DNA from: Candidatus Enterocloster excrementipullorum
GTDB lineage: Bacteria > Bacillota > Clostridia > Lachnospirales > Lachnospiraceae
Length of the DNA stretch: 54,788 nucleotides
Assembly: GCA_019119575.1 (NCBI GenBank)
Contig: DWWT01000055.1
Coordinates: 1-54,788, forward strand
Direction: 5' to 3'
Positions 44,540 through 53,131 of the stretch are shown here, piece by piece. A program made the position numbers and the translations under genes. Numbering within the stretch: the stretch's first letter is position 1; each line of letters opens with the position of its first letter. The notes below the pieces were generated by a model. It saw only the letters and a program-made list of their open reading frames with translations. It had not been told where the DNA came from and ran no database searches.

Positions 44540-45334
44540 TTGAGCAGAGAGCAGAAAGAAGGACAAGCCGGGAAGCTTCCGGCCCGGCCACCATGGCTGC
44601 GCCTTTCCCCGCGGCTTATGCAGGTGGCGGCATTTGTGCCGGACGGCAGCCGGATGGCGGATATCGGCACGGACCACGGGTATGTGCCGATTTACCTGGC
44701 CAGCATGGGAAAAATAAAGGCCGCCCTGGCTATGGATGTGGGAGAGGGGCCGCTAAAGCGGGCCGCGGAGCATATCCGGGAGTATGAGCAATGGGCGGCA
44801 GAGACCGGCCTCCCCTCCCTCTGTCCGATTCAGACGCGTCTGAGCGACGGATTAAAAGGCTTAAAGCCCGGAGAGGCGGATGCAGTGGTCATGGCCGGCA
44901 TGGGAGGCGAGCTGGAAATCCGTATCCTGGAGGAAGGCCGCCCTGTGTGGGAATATGTGAAAACATGGATTCTCTCGCCCCACTCCGATCTGGAAAAAGT
45001 CCGGCGCTATCTGGCGTCCAATGGCTTTTTTATAGAAGATGAGGCCATGCTAAAGGACGAGGGGAAATTTTACACGGTGATGAAGGTTCGGCGCGGACAG
45101 GAAGAGCCCTATGGGGCAGTGCATTTCCGGTACGGCAAACGGATGATGGAAAAGAAGGACCCGGTTTTGCGGGAATATCTTTTGAAGGAAGAAAAGAGAG
45201 TGCTGGGAATATTGGAGGGGCTTGAAAACCGCGCAGAGCGCGGGGAGGATCCTACGGAGAACCAGCGCCGGGCAAAGGCTGCCCAGGAGGCAGAGCTTCG
45301 GCAGATAAAGGAGGCACTTTATGAAATGCAGTGA
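44540..45334 (+). CDS. trmK: tRNA (adenine-22-N1)-methyltransferase TrmK
   Basis: This SAM-dependent enzyme methylates N1 of A22 in tRNA. The 264-residue protein shows the class I motif MADIGTDHGYVPIYLA, then AMDVGEGPLKRAAEHI, then VVMAGMGGELEIRILE and LSPHSDLEKVRRYL. TTG 44540 is chosen as start because AGGAGG (44525-44530) lies 9 nt before it. An in-frame ATG at 44519 would place that site inside the coding region and has none of its own. It overlaps nif3 by 14 nt. The rpoD-trmK-nif3 order is common in Firmicutes. Confidence 0.92.
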   Translation: MSREQKEGQAGKLPARPPWLRLSPRLMQVAAFVPDGSRMADIGTDHGYVPIYLASMGKIKAALAMDVGEGPLKRAAEHIREYEQWAAETGLPSLCPIQTRLSDGLKGLKPGEADAVVMAGMGGELEIRILEEGRPVWEYVKTWILSPHSDLEKVRRYLASNGFFIEDEAMLKDEGKFYTVMKVRRGQEEPYGAVHFRYGKRMMEKKDPVLREYLLKEEKRVLGILEGLENRAERGEDPTENQRRAKAAQEAELRQIKEALYEMQ

Positions 45335-46130
45335 AATTATAGAGGGATTGCAGCGGCTGGCGCCGGAATCCTGCGCCTGTGACTGGGATAATCCGGGGCT
45401 TCTGGCCGGGAGAAGCGATAAAGAGGTCAAAAAGATTTACATTGCGCTGGATGCCACGGATCAGGTGGTGGAGGACGCCGTCCAATGGGGCGCGGATATG
45501 CTGCTCACCCACCATCCCCTGATATTTAAGGCGATTAAAAAAGTCAATGACGGGAATTTTATCACAAGGCGGCTGGTGAAGCTGATTCAGGCAGATATCT
45601 CGTATTATGCCATGCACACCAATTTTGACGCGGCGCCCGGCTGTATGGCGGATATGGCCGCCGCCCGGCTGGGACTTACGGAATGCGAGCCCTTAGACCC
45701 CATGGGGGAGTTGGATATGGACGGGGAGTCCGTGCCATACGGTGTGGGAAAAAGAGGAACGTTAGAGCAGCCCGTGACCGTTCGGGAGCTGGCGGAGCGG
45801 GTGAAAGAAGCATTCGGCCTTCCCTTTGTCCTGGTTTACGGACAGGAATTCCTGGAAAAACCGGTGAGCCGGATAGCTGTGTGCCCCGGCGCAGGGGGAA
45901 GCACCCTGGAGGAGGGGATCCGCTGGGGAGCCCAGGCATTTGTCACCGGGGATATCAGCCATCACACGGGAATTGACGCCGCAGCCCGGGGAATGGCCGT
46001 CATCGACGGAGGCCACTACGGACTGGAGCATATGTTTATTTCCTACATGGAAGAACATCTAAAGGGGCATCTGGGAGATGCCGTGGAGATTCGAAAGGCG
46101 GCGCCGGCTTGGCCGGCGGTTCTGCTGTGA
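45321..46130 (+). CDS. Nif3-like dinuclear metal centre protein (DUF34)
   Basis: This is a member of the NIF3/DUF34 family, often labelled GTP cyclohydrolase type 2, whose physiological role is unsettled. The 269-residue length is that of the short form without the PII-like insert. Metal ligands are visible as His64-His65 in LLTHHPLIFKAI, an Asp in MHTNFDAAPG, and the His and Glu of GGHYGLEHMF near the C-terminus. GGAGG lies 6 nt before ATG 45321, inside trmK, so translation is coupled. The trmK-nif3 pairing is common and suggests a link to tRNA or metal homeostasis. Confidence 0.92.
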   Translation: MKCSEIIEGLQRLAPESCACDWDNPGLLAGRSDKEVKKIYIALDATDQVVEDAVQWGADMLLTHHPLIFKAIKKVNDGNFITRRLVKLIQADISYYAMHTNFDAAPGCMADMAAARLGLTECEPLDPMGELDMDGESVPYGVGKRGTLEQPVTVRELAERVKEAFGLPFVLVYGQEFLEKPVSRIAVCPGAGGSTLEEGIRWGAQAFVTGDISHHTGIDAAARGMAVIDGGHYGLEHMFISYMEEHLKGHLGDAVEIRKAAPAWPAVLL

Positions 46131-46152
46131 GAAAGAGAGGAGGTGTCTGCCA

Positions 46153-47805
46153 ATGGCAGTTGTGACAATCGGCGAAGAGAAGCGGGAATATCCGGAAGGA
46201 ACCACCTGGCTGGAGGTGGCCCGCGAATACCAGCATTTATATGAGGATGACATCCTGCTGGTGCAGGTAAACGGAAAGCTGCAGGAGCTCCACAAGCACG
46301 TGAAAGACTGCCGGCTGCGCTTTGTGACGGCCCGGGAGAAGCCGGGCATGTCCGCATACCAGAGAAGCGCCACCCTGCTGATGTTAAAGGCATTCTACAG
46401 TGTGGCGGGAGCGGAAAATCTGGAGAAGATCGTGGTGGATTTTTCTGTCGGAAAGGGTGTATTCGTGGAGCCTAGGGGAAATGTCACGGTGACCCCCGAG
46501 CTTCTCGAACGCGTAAAGGAGAAGATGCGGGAGTACGTGGCCCGCAGGACACCGATTATGAAGCGCAGCGTGTCCACGGAAGATGCCATCGAGCTCTTTC
46601 ACTCCCACAAGATGTACGACAAGGCACGCTTGTTCCGCTACCGCATGGTGTCGCGGGTAAATGTATACAGCATCGATGGGTTTGAGGATTACTACTACGG
46701 GTATATGGTGCAGAATACCAGTTATATCCGATATTTTGACCTGATTCCCTACCACTATGGCTTTATGCTGATGCTTCCCAATATGAGGGATCCCAGGCGG
46801 ATCCCGGAATTTGTCCCACAGGAAAAGCTCTTTGCGGTTCTGGCTGAGGCTTCCCGGTGGGGACGACTCATGAACCTGGAAAATGTGGGATGCTTAAACG
46901 AAGCCATTTCCCGGGGAGAGATGTCCCATCTGATTCTCATCCAGGAGGCCCTGCAGGAAAAGAAAATCGCGGAGATCGCCGCTGCGGTGGCGGAGCGGAA
47001 AAATGTAAAATTCGTCATGATTGCGGGTCCGTCTTCCTCGGGAAAGACCACCTTTTCCCACCGCCTGTCCATCCAGCTGGAGGCCATTGGACTGAAGCCC
47101 CATCCCATTGAGGTGGACAATTACTTTGTGAACCGGGTGGACAGCCCCAGGGATGAGAACGGAAACTACAATTATGAGGTGCTGGAGTGCCTGGATGTGG
47201 AGCTCTTCAATCGGGACATGTCGGCCCTTCTGCGGGGCGAGGAGGTGGAGCTTCCCTACTACAACTTTAAAAAAGGCGTCCGGGAGTACCATGGAAACCG
47301 TCTGAAGCTTGGCGACGGGGATATCCTGGTGATTGAGGGCATTCACTGCCTCAACGACCGCCTTTCCTACTCCCTGCCCAAGGAGAGCAAATTCAAAATT
47401 TACATCAGCGCCCTGACCCAGCTGAACGTGGATGAGCACAACCGAATCCCCACAACGGACGGCCGCCTTCTGCGCCGGATGGTGCGGGATGCCAGGACGC
47501 GGGGAGCCTCGGCCCAGGACACCATCCGCATGTGGCCTTCGGTGCGCAAGGGGGAGGAGGAGAACATTTTCCCCTACCAGGAGGAGGCGGACGCCATGTT
47601 CAACTCCGCTCTGGTCTATGAGCTGGCGGTATTAAAGCAATACGCCCAGCCGCTTCTCTTTCGGATTCCCAGGGATTCGGAAGAGTATCTGGAGGCCAAA
47701 CGGCTTCTCAAATTTTTGGACTATTTTATCGGGGTGAGCAGCGAGGATATACCGAAGAACTCGATTTTGCGGGAGTTTATTGGGGGGAGCTGCCTGGATG
47801 TGTGA
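46153..47805 (+). CDS. Nucleoside (uridine) kinase with ThrRS-like N-terminal domains
   Basis: This 550-residue fusion protein has residues 1-60 as a TGS-like domain. About residues 60-230 resemble the second, editing-like part of threonyl-tRNA synthetase and include the HSHKMYDKARLFRYR segment. From about residue 285 the C-terminal half is a uridine kinase/phosphoribulokinase domain, with Walker A AGPSSSGKTTFSHR (about 292-305) and PIEVDNYFVNR. The kinase presumably phosphorylates a nucleoside; the role of the tRNA-synthetase-like part is unclear. ATG 46153 has GGAGGTG upstream. The gene closes the dgt-to-kinase run and is followed by a strong terminator. Confidence 0.88.
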   Translation: MAVVTIGEEKREYPEGTTWLEVAREYQHLYEDDILLVQVNGKLQELHKHVKDCRLRFVTAREKPGMSAYQRSATLLMLKAFYSVAGAENLEKIVVDFSVGKGVFVEPRGNVTVTPELLERVKEKMREYVARRTPIMKRSVSTEDAIELFHSHKMYDKARLFRYRMVSRVNVYSIDGFEDYYYGYMVQNTSYIRYFDLIPYHYGFMLMLPNMRDPRRIPEFVPQEKLFAVLAEASRWGRLMNLENVGCLNEAISRGEMSHLILIQEALQEKKIAEIAAAVAERKNVKFVMIAGPSSSGKTTFSHRLSIQLEAIGLKPHPIEVDNYFVNRVDSPRDENGNYNYEVLECLDVELFNRDMSALLRGEEVELPYYNFKKGVREYHGNRLKLGDGDILVIEGIHCLNDRLSYSLPKESKFKIYISALTQLNVDEHNRIPTTDGRLLRRMVRDARTRGASAQDTIRMWPSVRKGEEENIFPYQEEADAMFNSALVYELAVLKQYAQPLLFRIPRDSEEYLEAKRLLKFLDYFIGVSSEDIPKNSILREFIGGSCLDV

Positions 47806-47810
47806 GGAAG

Positions 47811-47851
47811 AATACAGCGCATAGGTCTTTGGACGGGCGCTGTATTTTTTT
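47811..47851 (+). terminator. Terminator after the nucleoside kinase gene
   Basis: AATACAGCGC (47811-47820) pairs perfectly with GCGCTGTATT (47837-47846), and the T-run continues to 47851. It closes the dnaG-rpoD transcript. Confidence 0.92.
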
Positions 47852-47953
47852 CGCTGATTTTTTTGAAAACGAGGTCGGTATGCAAAATAATGTCTAATAA
47901 AAGGAGAAATGAATTGTAGATATTATATGAAATTACCAACACACAGCAAATAA

Positions 47954-47985
47954 GAATTGCAATTCTATGGTCATCCATGTATAAT
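47954..47985 (+). promoter_or_regulatory. Promoter with palindromic operator for the DUF5058 operon
   Basis: TTGCAA (47957-47962), a 17-bp spacer and TATAAT (47980-47985) form a good sigma-A promoter. A perfect 12-bp palindrome, GAATTGCAATTC (47954-47965), covers the -35 box and is a likely repressor site, perhaps for the FCD regulator at the other end of the locus. The rest of the AT-rich 47852-48040 gap shows nothing else I can support. Confidence 0.6.
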
Positions 47986-48040
47986 AAATTTAATAAATCA
48001 TCAAAGATGGTTTAAAAAGTGTGAAAGGAGATGTAAGCAA

Positions 48041-48748
48041 ATGCAAGATTATCTCAGTATTGCAAACAGCGGCTTGATGTGGGCCGCAGTGTCAGTCCCC
48101 ATGGCGGTAATGGCCGTTCAGGTTTACCTGCTTCTCACGCGTTCCCTGAAGGATGGAAAGCGCATGGGAATTAAGAATGAACAGATTAAAAGCGCAGTGA
48201 TCGCCTCAGCCACGGCCTCCGTGGGGCCCTCCGTCTCAATCCTTGCGGGTATGGTTTCCCTGATGGTCATGATGGGAGCGCCCATTGCATGGATGCGTCT
48301 TTCCTATATCGGAGCCGTTATGTATGAGATGACATCGGCGGATGTGGGCGCCCAGGCTGTGGGGGTGGCATTTGAACAGTCCTCCATGACGGCGGAAGCC
48401 TACGCCAACGGCGTGTGGGCCATGACCCTGGGAAGCATTGGCTGGATTATCGTGGCCGGTCTCTTTACACACAAAATTGACTTTCTGCGCACAAAGCTTG
48501 CAGGAGGCGATTCCAAGGCTCTGCCGATCATTACCGCGGCGGCGACACTGGGATGCTACTGCAGCCTGACTTTTGACAAGATGTATCCGGTAGCCGTGGA
48601 GAACAAGAATATTTACGCGGTGATCGGCGGTGCGCTGACGATCCTGGCGCTGTCCACATGGAACAAGAAGCGCAAAGCCAAGTGGGTTTCCAACTGGAGC
48701 GCCCCGATTGCTATGGTGATCGGCGTGGCCTGTGCATGCATCTTCTGA
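48041..48748 (+). CDS. DUF5058 family membrane protein
   Basis: This 235-residue integral membrane protein has about six hydrophobic segments (near 12-33, 52-78, 84-98, 122-142, 188-206 and 218-235). It matches the pattern I associate with DUF5058, especially SAVIASATASVGPSVSILAG and PIAWMRLSYIGAVMYE, then GVWAMTLGSIGWI. Function is unknown. The first gene of its operon, it has AAAGGAG 10 nt before ATG 48041. It is followed by a second small membrane protein and an M20 hydrolase, which suggests that the two form a transporter for the hydrolase substrate. The open frame upstream to 47957 is rejected because it runs through the promoter. Confidence 0.85.
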   Translation: MQDYLSIANSGLMWAAVSVPMAVMAVQVYLLLTRSLKDGKRMGIKNEQIKSAVIASATASVGPSVSILAGMVSLMVMMGAPIAWMRLSYIGAVMYEMTSADVGAQAVGVAFEQSSMTAEAYANGVWAMTLGSIGWIIVAGLFTHKIDFLRTKLAGGDSKALPIITAAATLGCYCSLTFDKMYPVAVENKNIYAVIGGALTILALSTWNKKRKAKWVSNWSAPIAMVIGVACACIF

Positions 48749-48767
48749 GAAAAGGAGGAAACGGCGA

Positions 48768-49463
48768 ATGAATGAAAATCAATCTGTACAGCAGATTTAT
48801 GAGAAAGAATATATCCCTTACAGCATAAAGTGGGGAAGATTTACAAGCCTTTTGGGGGTTGTGACAAGTTTTGTCCCTGTGATTGTTTTGGCATTTATAT
48901 TTAAGGTTGTTCCGCCGATTGATGCGATTATCGCCGCGGCGACAATCCGCATCAGCGCCTGCCTGGTGTATTACTTTATTGAGCCTATTTCCTTCCAGCC
49001 GATTCTGGGAATCCCCGGCACGTACATGGCCTTTTTATCCGGAAATATTTCCAACCTTCGGGTTCCCTGTTCGTCTGTGGCCCAGCAGGCAGCGGGGGTG
49101 GAAGAGGGAACGCCCCAGGGAGCGGTATTCTCCACCATCGGCGTTGCGGTTTCCATTGTTGTGAATCTGGCGGTTCTGACCATCGGTGTGCTGCTGGGAG
49201 CCCAGGTGATCGCCATGATCCCCAGCTCTCTGGTGAGCGCTCTGGTCTATCTGGTGCCCGCCCTTTACGGCGCCATGCTCATGCAGATGATTCTCTACGC
49301 GCCTAAGGTGGCCGTGATCGCGGTTCCTCTGGGAATTATCACGCTGTTTATGAGCAAGCAGGGCATCTTCGACAGCTCCATGGCAATTTTGATCAGTGTG
49401 TTCGGCTCTATTATTATAGGACGTATATTACTGAAAGCGGGGTGGCTTGATGATCAGCAGTAA
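48768..49463 (+). CDS. Membrane protein partner of DUF5058, unknown family
   Basis: This 231-residue membrane protein has about six hydrophobic segments (near 27-48, 53-70, 78-92, 120-145, 152-178 and 182-222). A conserved-looking re-entrant-type stretch, EPISFQPILGIPGTYMAF, is followed by LSGNISNLRVPCSSVAQQ. It could be a substrate-binding or selectivity element, because it holds Pro, Gly, Asn and Ser in hydrophobic surroundings. ATG 48768 has AAAGGAGG 9 nt upstream. It overlaps the hydrolase gene by 14 nt. I recall such proteins next to DUF5058 in other anaerobes, but its activity is undescribed as far as I know. Confidence 0.8.
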   Translation: MNENQSVQQIYEKEYIPYSIKWGRFTSLLGVVTSFVPVIVLAFIFKVVPPIDAIIAAATIRISACLVYYFIEPISFQPILGIPGTYMAFLSGNISNLRVPCSSVAQQAAGVEEGTPQGAVFSTIGVAVSIVVNLAVLTIGVLLGAQVIAMIPSSLVSALVYLVPALYGAMLMQMILYAPKVAVIAVPLGIITLFMSKQGIFDSSMAILISVFGSIIIGRILLKAGWLDDQQ

Positions 49464-50874
49464 AGAAGAAAAATTTTTTGAGGCGGTTGACGCACGGGAG
49501 GAGGCGCTGGCAGCGCTTTCAAAGGAGATCTGGGGATACGCGGAGCTCGGATTAAAAGAGGTTCAGTCCTCCAAGGCCATCGCGGCCTATTTGGAAAAAG
49601 AGGGATTTAAGGTACAGCTGGGCGTAGGATCCATCCCCACAGCCATCTGCGCCGAGTACGGCTTCGGCCATCCGGTCATCGCGTATCTGGGCGAGTATGA
49701 CGCGCTTCCCCAGCTGGACCAAAAGGTGGCTGCCCATAAGGAGTGGCAGCATCCGGAGCGGCCGGAGAGTCCGGGACACGGCTGCGGGCACAACAATCTG
49801 GGTGTGGGCGCAGTGGGAGCTGCCATCTTTTTAAAAGAGGCCATTGCCTCCGGTGCGGTAAAAGGGACGGTGCGCTTCTACGGCTGCCCTGCGGAGGAGA
49901 CGCTGGTGGGCAAGGTATTTATGGTGCGGGACGGTGCCTTTAAGGATGTGGACTGCGCCATGACCTGGCATTCCCACGCGTACAACGGCGCCTGGGGCGC
50001 CTGCTATACCTGCATGAATTCCGTGAAATTCCATTTCCACGGGAAAGCTGCCCACGCGGCGGGACACCCCTTTGACGGGCGGAGCGCCCTGGACGCGGTG
50101 GAGCTGATGAATGTGGCGGCGAATTATATGCGGGAGCACGTAAAGCCGGACGTGCGCCTGCATTACTCCACGATTTTTAACGGGGCGCCCAATGTGGTTC
50201 CGGATAAATGCTCGGTGTGGTATTATATCCGCGCGCCAAAGCGCAAAGACGTGGACGAGGTGTACGCATGGCTCTGCGACTGTGCCAAGGGTGCGGCACT
50301 TATGACCCAGACAAGCTTTGACATTGAATTTCTCACGGGGTGCAGCGAAGTGCTTCCCAATGATGTGCTGGAGCAGGTGATGCTGGCGGCCTACAAGGAT
50401 GTGGGCGCTCCGAAGTTCACGCCGGAGGACTATGCCTTTGCAGAAAAAATTGCGGAGACATATCCGGAGGTTCTGGCAAGGGATCGTAGGGTCATGAAGG
50501 AAGAATACGGGGTCAATGGGGATGATAAGTTCCTCTGCGACGTGGTGTTTGATAAGGTGATTGAAAACCGGTTGGTGGCGCCGGGGTCAACGGATGTGGG
50601 GGATGTGAGCCATGTGGTTCCCACGTACCAGATTTATGTGGCGGGACAGGGAATCGGGTGCCCCGGGCATTCCTGGCAGATGACCGCCTACAGCGGCAGC
50701 CATGTGGGAATCGCCAGCATGCTGTGCGCGGCGAAGGTGCTGGGTCTTTCCGGACTGCGCCTTTTGGAACAGCCGGAACTGGTAGAGGCAGCCTGGGATA
50801 ATTTCCGTCAGAATCAGCCGGAAGCCTATGTGAGTCCCCTGCCGGAGGATTTGAAACCGGATCTGGAGGGATAG
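49450..50874 (+). CDS. M20 family amidohydrolase, AbgB-like
   Basis: This is a two-metal hydrolase of the M20D group, closest in pattern to p-aminobenzoyl-glutamate hydrolase subunit B and amino-acid amidohydrolases. The 474-residue protein has the metal ligands in GHGCGHNNLG, PAEETLVGK, MTWHSHAYN and, near the C-terminus, GCPGHSWQ. The lid/dimer domain begins GKAAHAAGHPFDGRSA. It probably releases an amino acid from an N-acyl or peptide conjugate. ATG 49450 is preferred over TTG 49447. It overlaps the upstream membrane gene, so transport and hydrolysis genes are translationally coupled. The true substrate is not given by the sequence. Confidence 0.88.
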   Translation: MISSKEEKFFEAVDAREEALAALSKEIWGYAELGLKEVQSSKAIAAYLEKEGFKVQLGVGSIPTAICAEYGFGHPVIAYLGEYDALPQLDQKVAAHKEWQHPERPESPGHGCGHNNLGVGAVGAAIFLKEAIASGAVKGTVRFYGCPAEETLVGKVFMVRDGAFKDVDCAMTWHSHAYNGAWGACYTCMNSVKFHFHGKAAHAAGHPFDGRSALDAVELMNVAANYMREHVKPDVRLHYSTIFNGAPNVVPDKCSVWYYIRAPKRKDVDEVYAWLCDCAKGAALMTQTSFDIEFLTGCSEVLPNDVLEQVMLAAYKDVGAPKFTPEDYAFAEKIAETYPEVLARDRRVMKEEYGVNGDDKFLCDVVFDKVIENRLVAPGSTDVGDVSHVVPTYQIYVAGQGIGCPGHSWQMTAYSGSHVGIASMLCAAKVLGLSGLRLLEQPELVEAAWDNFRQNQPEAYVSPLPEDLKPDLEG

Positions 50875-50877
50875 GGA

Positions 50878-51894
50878 ATGGGCGAAGTGCTATGGCTCTC
50901 CGGGGCGGATGTGGAGAAAACCGGCGTCTGCCGCCTGGAGGAAACCGTAAAGATTGTGGAGGAGGCGTTTGGCCTGTTTGACAGGGGAGAGGCCTTTCTG
51001 GTGCCGGAGACCGCACTGCACCTGACGTCCGACGGGCAGGACCAGGCATGCTACGCACTGCCTGCTTATGTGGGGGGAGAGCTCCCGGTGTGCGGCGTCA
51101 AATGGACGGCCCACGGGCCGGCAGCCGGGCCGGAGGAATCGCGGATTCACGCGGCGGTAATGCTCAATGAGGCAGAGGGAGGAAAGCCTCTTGCCATACT
51201 GAATGGGACGGAGATCGGCGCGGCGCGGACCGGCGCCGTGACGGCTCTGGCCCTGCGGCATCTGGCCCCAAAACAGGTGAAAAAAGTGGCGCTCTGCGGC
51301 GCGGGGGGACAGGCGGAGCGCCAGCTTCAGGCAGTGCTCCTGGCGCTTCCCCAGGCGGAGGAGATTGCCATATGGAGCCGGGGAAATGAGCGGAATAAGC
51401 GCCTGGCCCAGCGTTTCCAGGCAGATGTCCGGCCGCTTCCTTCAGGCGTTCGGCCGCTTCTGCGTCCGGTGGAACGTTTGGAGGAAGCAGTGGACGGGGC
51501 GGACGTAATTATTGCGGCTACCTCCGCAGCTGCCCCGTACCTGACACCGGAGTGCGTCCGCAGCGCATCGCTGTACTGCCACATTGGATTTCATGAGATT
51601 TCCCGGGAGGCAGTGGATGCATTTTCCTATATTGTGGCGGACACATGGGAGGAAGCCAAACATGTCAGCGGCCAGTCCCTGTTTCGGTATTACCGGGAGG
51701 GAAGCCTGGACGAGGCGCGGGTCACGGGAACATTGGGGGCTGTAATTTCCGGGCGGCTTTCGGTTCCACGGGGGACGCCGGACAAAAAGGTATTTTTTGA
51801 CTCCTTTGGCCTGCCGGTTTTTGATGTGAGCGTGGCCCGGGAGGCCTACCGGCGCGGGCGGGCCGCCGATCTGGGAATGCGCCTTCCCTGGTAA
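50878..51894 (+). CDS. Ornithine cyclodeaminase / mu-crystallin family protein
   Basis: This NAD(P)-dependent enzyme has the ornithine cyclodeaminase fold, with 338 residues. The Rossmann loop CGAGGQAERQ is at about 140-149. Active-site candidates are Lys75 in VCGVKWTAHGP and Arg117-Thr118 in GAARTGAVTAL. Members of this family make proline from ornithine, reduce cyclic imines (ketimine reductase) or oxidise N-alkyl amino acids, so the annotation is only at family level. It lies 3 bp after the M20 gene and 46 bp before the beta-lyase. An imine or ketimine formed from the released amino acid would be a logical substrate, by inference. Confidence 0.85.
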   Translation: MGEVLWLSGADVEKTGVCRLEETVKIVEEAFGLFDRGEAFLVPETALHLTSDGQDQACYALPAYVGGELPVCGVKWTAHGPAAGPEESRIHAAVMLNEAEGGKPLAILNGTEIGAARTGAVTALALRHLAPKQVKKVALCGAGGQAERQLQAVLLALPQAEEIAIWSRGNERNKRLAQRFQADVRPLPSGVRPLLRPVERLEEAVDGADVIIAATSAAAPYLTPECVRSASLYCHIGFHEISREAVDAFSYIVADTWEEAKHVSGQSLFRYYREGSLDEARVTGTLGAVISGRLSVPRGTPDKKVFFDSFGLPVFDVSVAREAYRRGRAADLGMRLPW

Positions 51895-51940
51895 AAAGGC
51901 GGCAGATAGGAAAAAGGACAGGAGAAAGGACAGAAAATCT

Positions 51941-53131
51941 ATGGGTGTAAATTTTGATCAGGCAATTGACCGGAGAAACACAAATTGCTCCAAATACGAT
52001 GGGATGGAGGCGTCCTTCGGCCGGAATGATCTTCTGCCGCTCTGGATTGCGGATATGGATTTTCCCGTTCCGGAGGCAGTGACGGAGGCATTAAAAAAGC
52101 GGGCGGAGCACCCGGTCTATGGATATAATATTTTTCCGGAGGGGTATTTTGAAGCGTTCGCGTCGTGGACCGAGCGGCACCACGATTGGAGCCCCAAGAG
52201 CGCCTGGGTGTGCCATACGCCGGGGGTTCTGACCGCGCTCTCCACGGCAATTCTGGCATTTACAGAGCCGGGGGATCCCGTGCTCATCCAGCCGCCGGTG
52301 TATTTTCCCTTCCAGAGCACGCTTGAGGCGCTTGGAAGGACGGTTTTAAACAATCAGCTCCTCTATGAGGACGGACATTTTTCGATTGACTTTGCGGATT
52401 TTGAAGAAAAGGCCAAAACGGCCAAGATGTTTATATTCTGCAGCCCCCACAACCCGTCGGGAAGGGTGTGGAAGAAAGAAGAGCTGGAGCGAATTGAGGC
52501 AATATGCCGGGAAAATGACCTGCTGGTGTTTTCCGATGAAATTCACTGTGATATTGTCTACCAGCCGAATACGCATACCGTGTTTGCGAACCTGTCCGAA
52601 TGGGCAAGCGAGCACTCCATAATTGCCATGGCTCCCAGCAAAACCTTTAATCTGGCAGGATTGGAAATGTCTCATATCACAATTCCCAATAAGGCGCTTC
52701 GGGAGAAATTCCAGTATCTGCTGCGGTTTGGCCTCCATGTAGCCAATGGAAATTCCTTCGGAATTGCGGCCGCGCAAGCGGCCTATGCCCACGGCGAGGA
52801 GTGGTACCAGGAGCTGATGGCGTATTTGACGGGAAATATCGAGTTTTTGGATGAGGCTCTGAAAAAATGGATTCCCCAGGTAACGCTTGTCCGGCCGGAA
52901 TCCACCTACATCCCGCTTCTCGATATGGAGGGACTTCACATGGACAGCCAGGAGCTCTGGGATTTCATGATTCAGGAAGCGGGGGCAGCGCTTCACACCG
53001 GCCGAACCTTTGGGGCCGGAGGTGAACGTTTTATGCGGATCAATATCGGCACCCAGCGGGCAAATCTGGAGCTGTTTGTTGAGCGCCTGCGGGCTGCTCT
53101 GCAGCGGAGCGCTCCCGCTCGTATTGGCTGA
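51941..53131 (+). CDS. patB: PLP-dependent C-S beta-lyase / aminotransferase (PatB/MalY family)
   Basis: This fold-type I PLP enzyme, 396 residues, closely follows the PatB/MalY pattern: LPLWIADMDFPVPEAV near the start, Asn171 in CSPHNPSGRVW, Asp199 in VFSDEIHCDIVY, and the Schiff-base lysine Lys234 in MAPSKTFNLAG. These enzymes cleave cystathionine or other cysteine S-conjugates to a thiol, pyruvate and ammonia. It is the last gene of the DUF5058 operon. The AAAGGA ribosome site precedes ATG 51941. Its last 92 bp overlap, on the opposite strand, the end of the regulator gene. The choice between lyase and transaminase activity is not decided by sequence alone. Confidence 0.92.
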   Translation: MGVNFDQAIDRRNTNCSKYDGMEASFGRNDLLPLWIADMDFPVPEAVTEALKKRAEHPVYGYNIFPEGYFEAFASWTERHHDWSPKSAWVCHTPGVLTALSTAILAFTEPGDPVLIQPPVYFPFQSTLEALGRTVLNNQLLYEDGHFSIDFADFEEKAKTAKMFIFCSPHNPSGRVWKKEELERIEAICRENDLLVFSDEIHCDIVYQPNTHTVFANLSEWASEHSIIAMAPSKTFNLAGLEMSHITIPNKALREKFQYLLRFGLHVANGNSFGIAAAQAAYAHGEEWYQELMAYLTGNIEFLDEALKKWIPQVTLVRPESTYIPLLDMEGLHMDSQELWDFMIQEAGAALHTGRTFGAGGERFMRINIGTQRANLELFVERLRAALQRSAPARIG

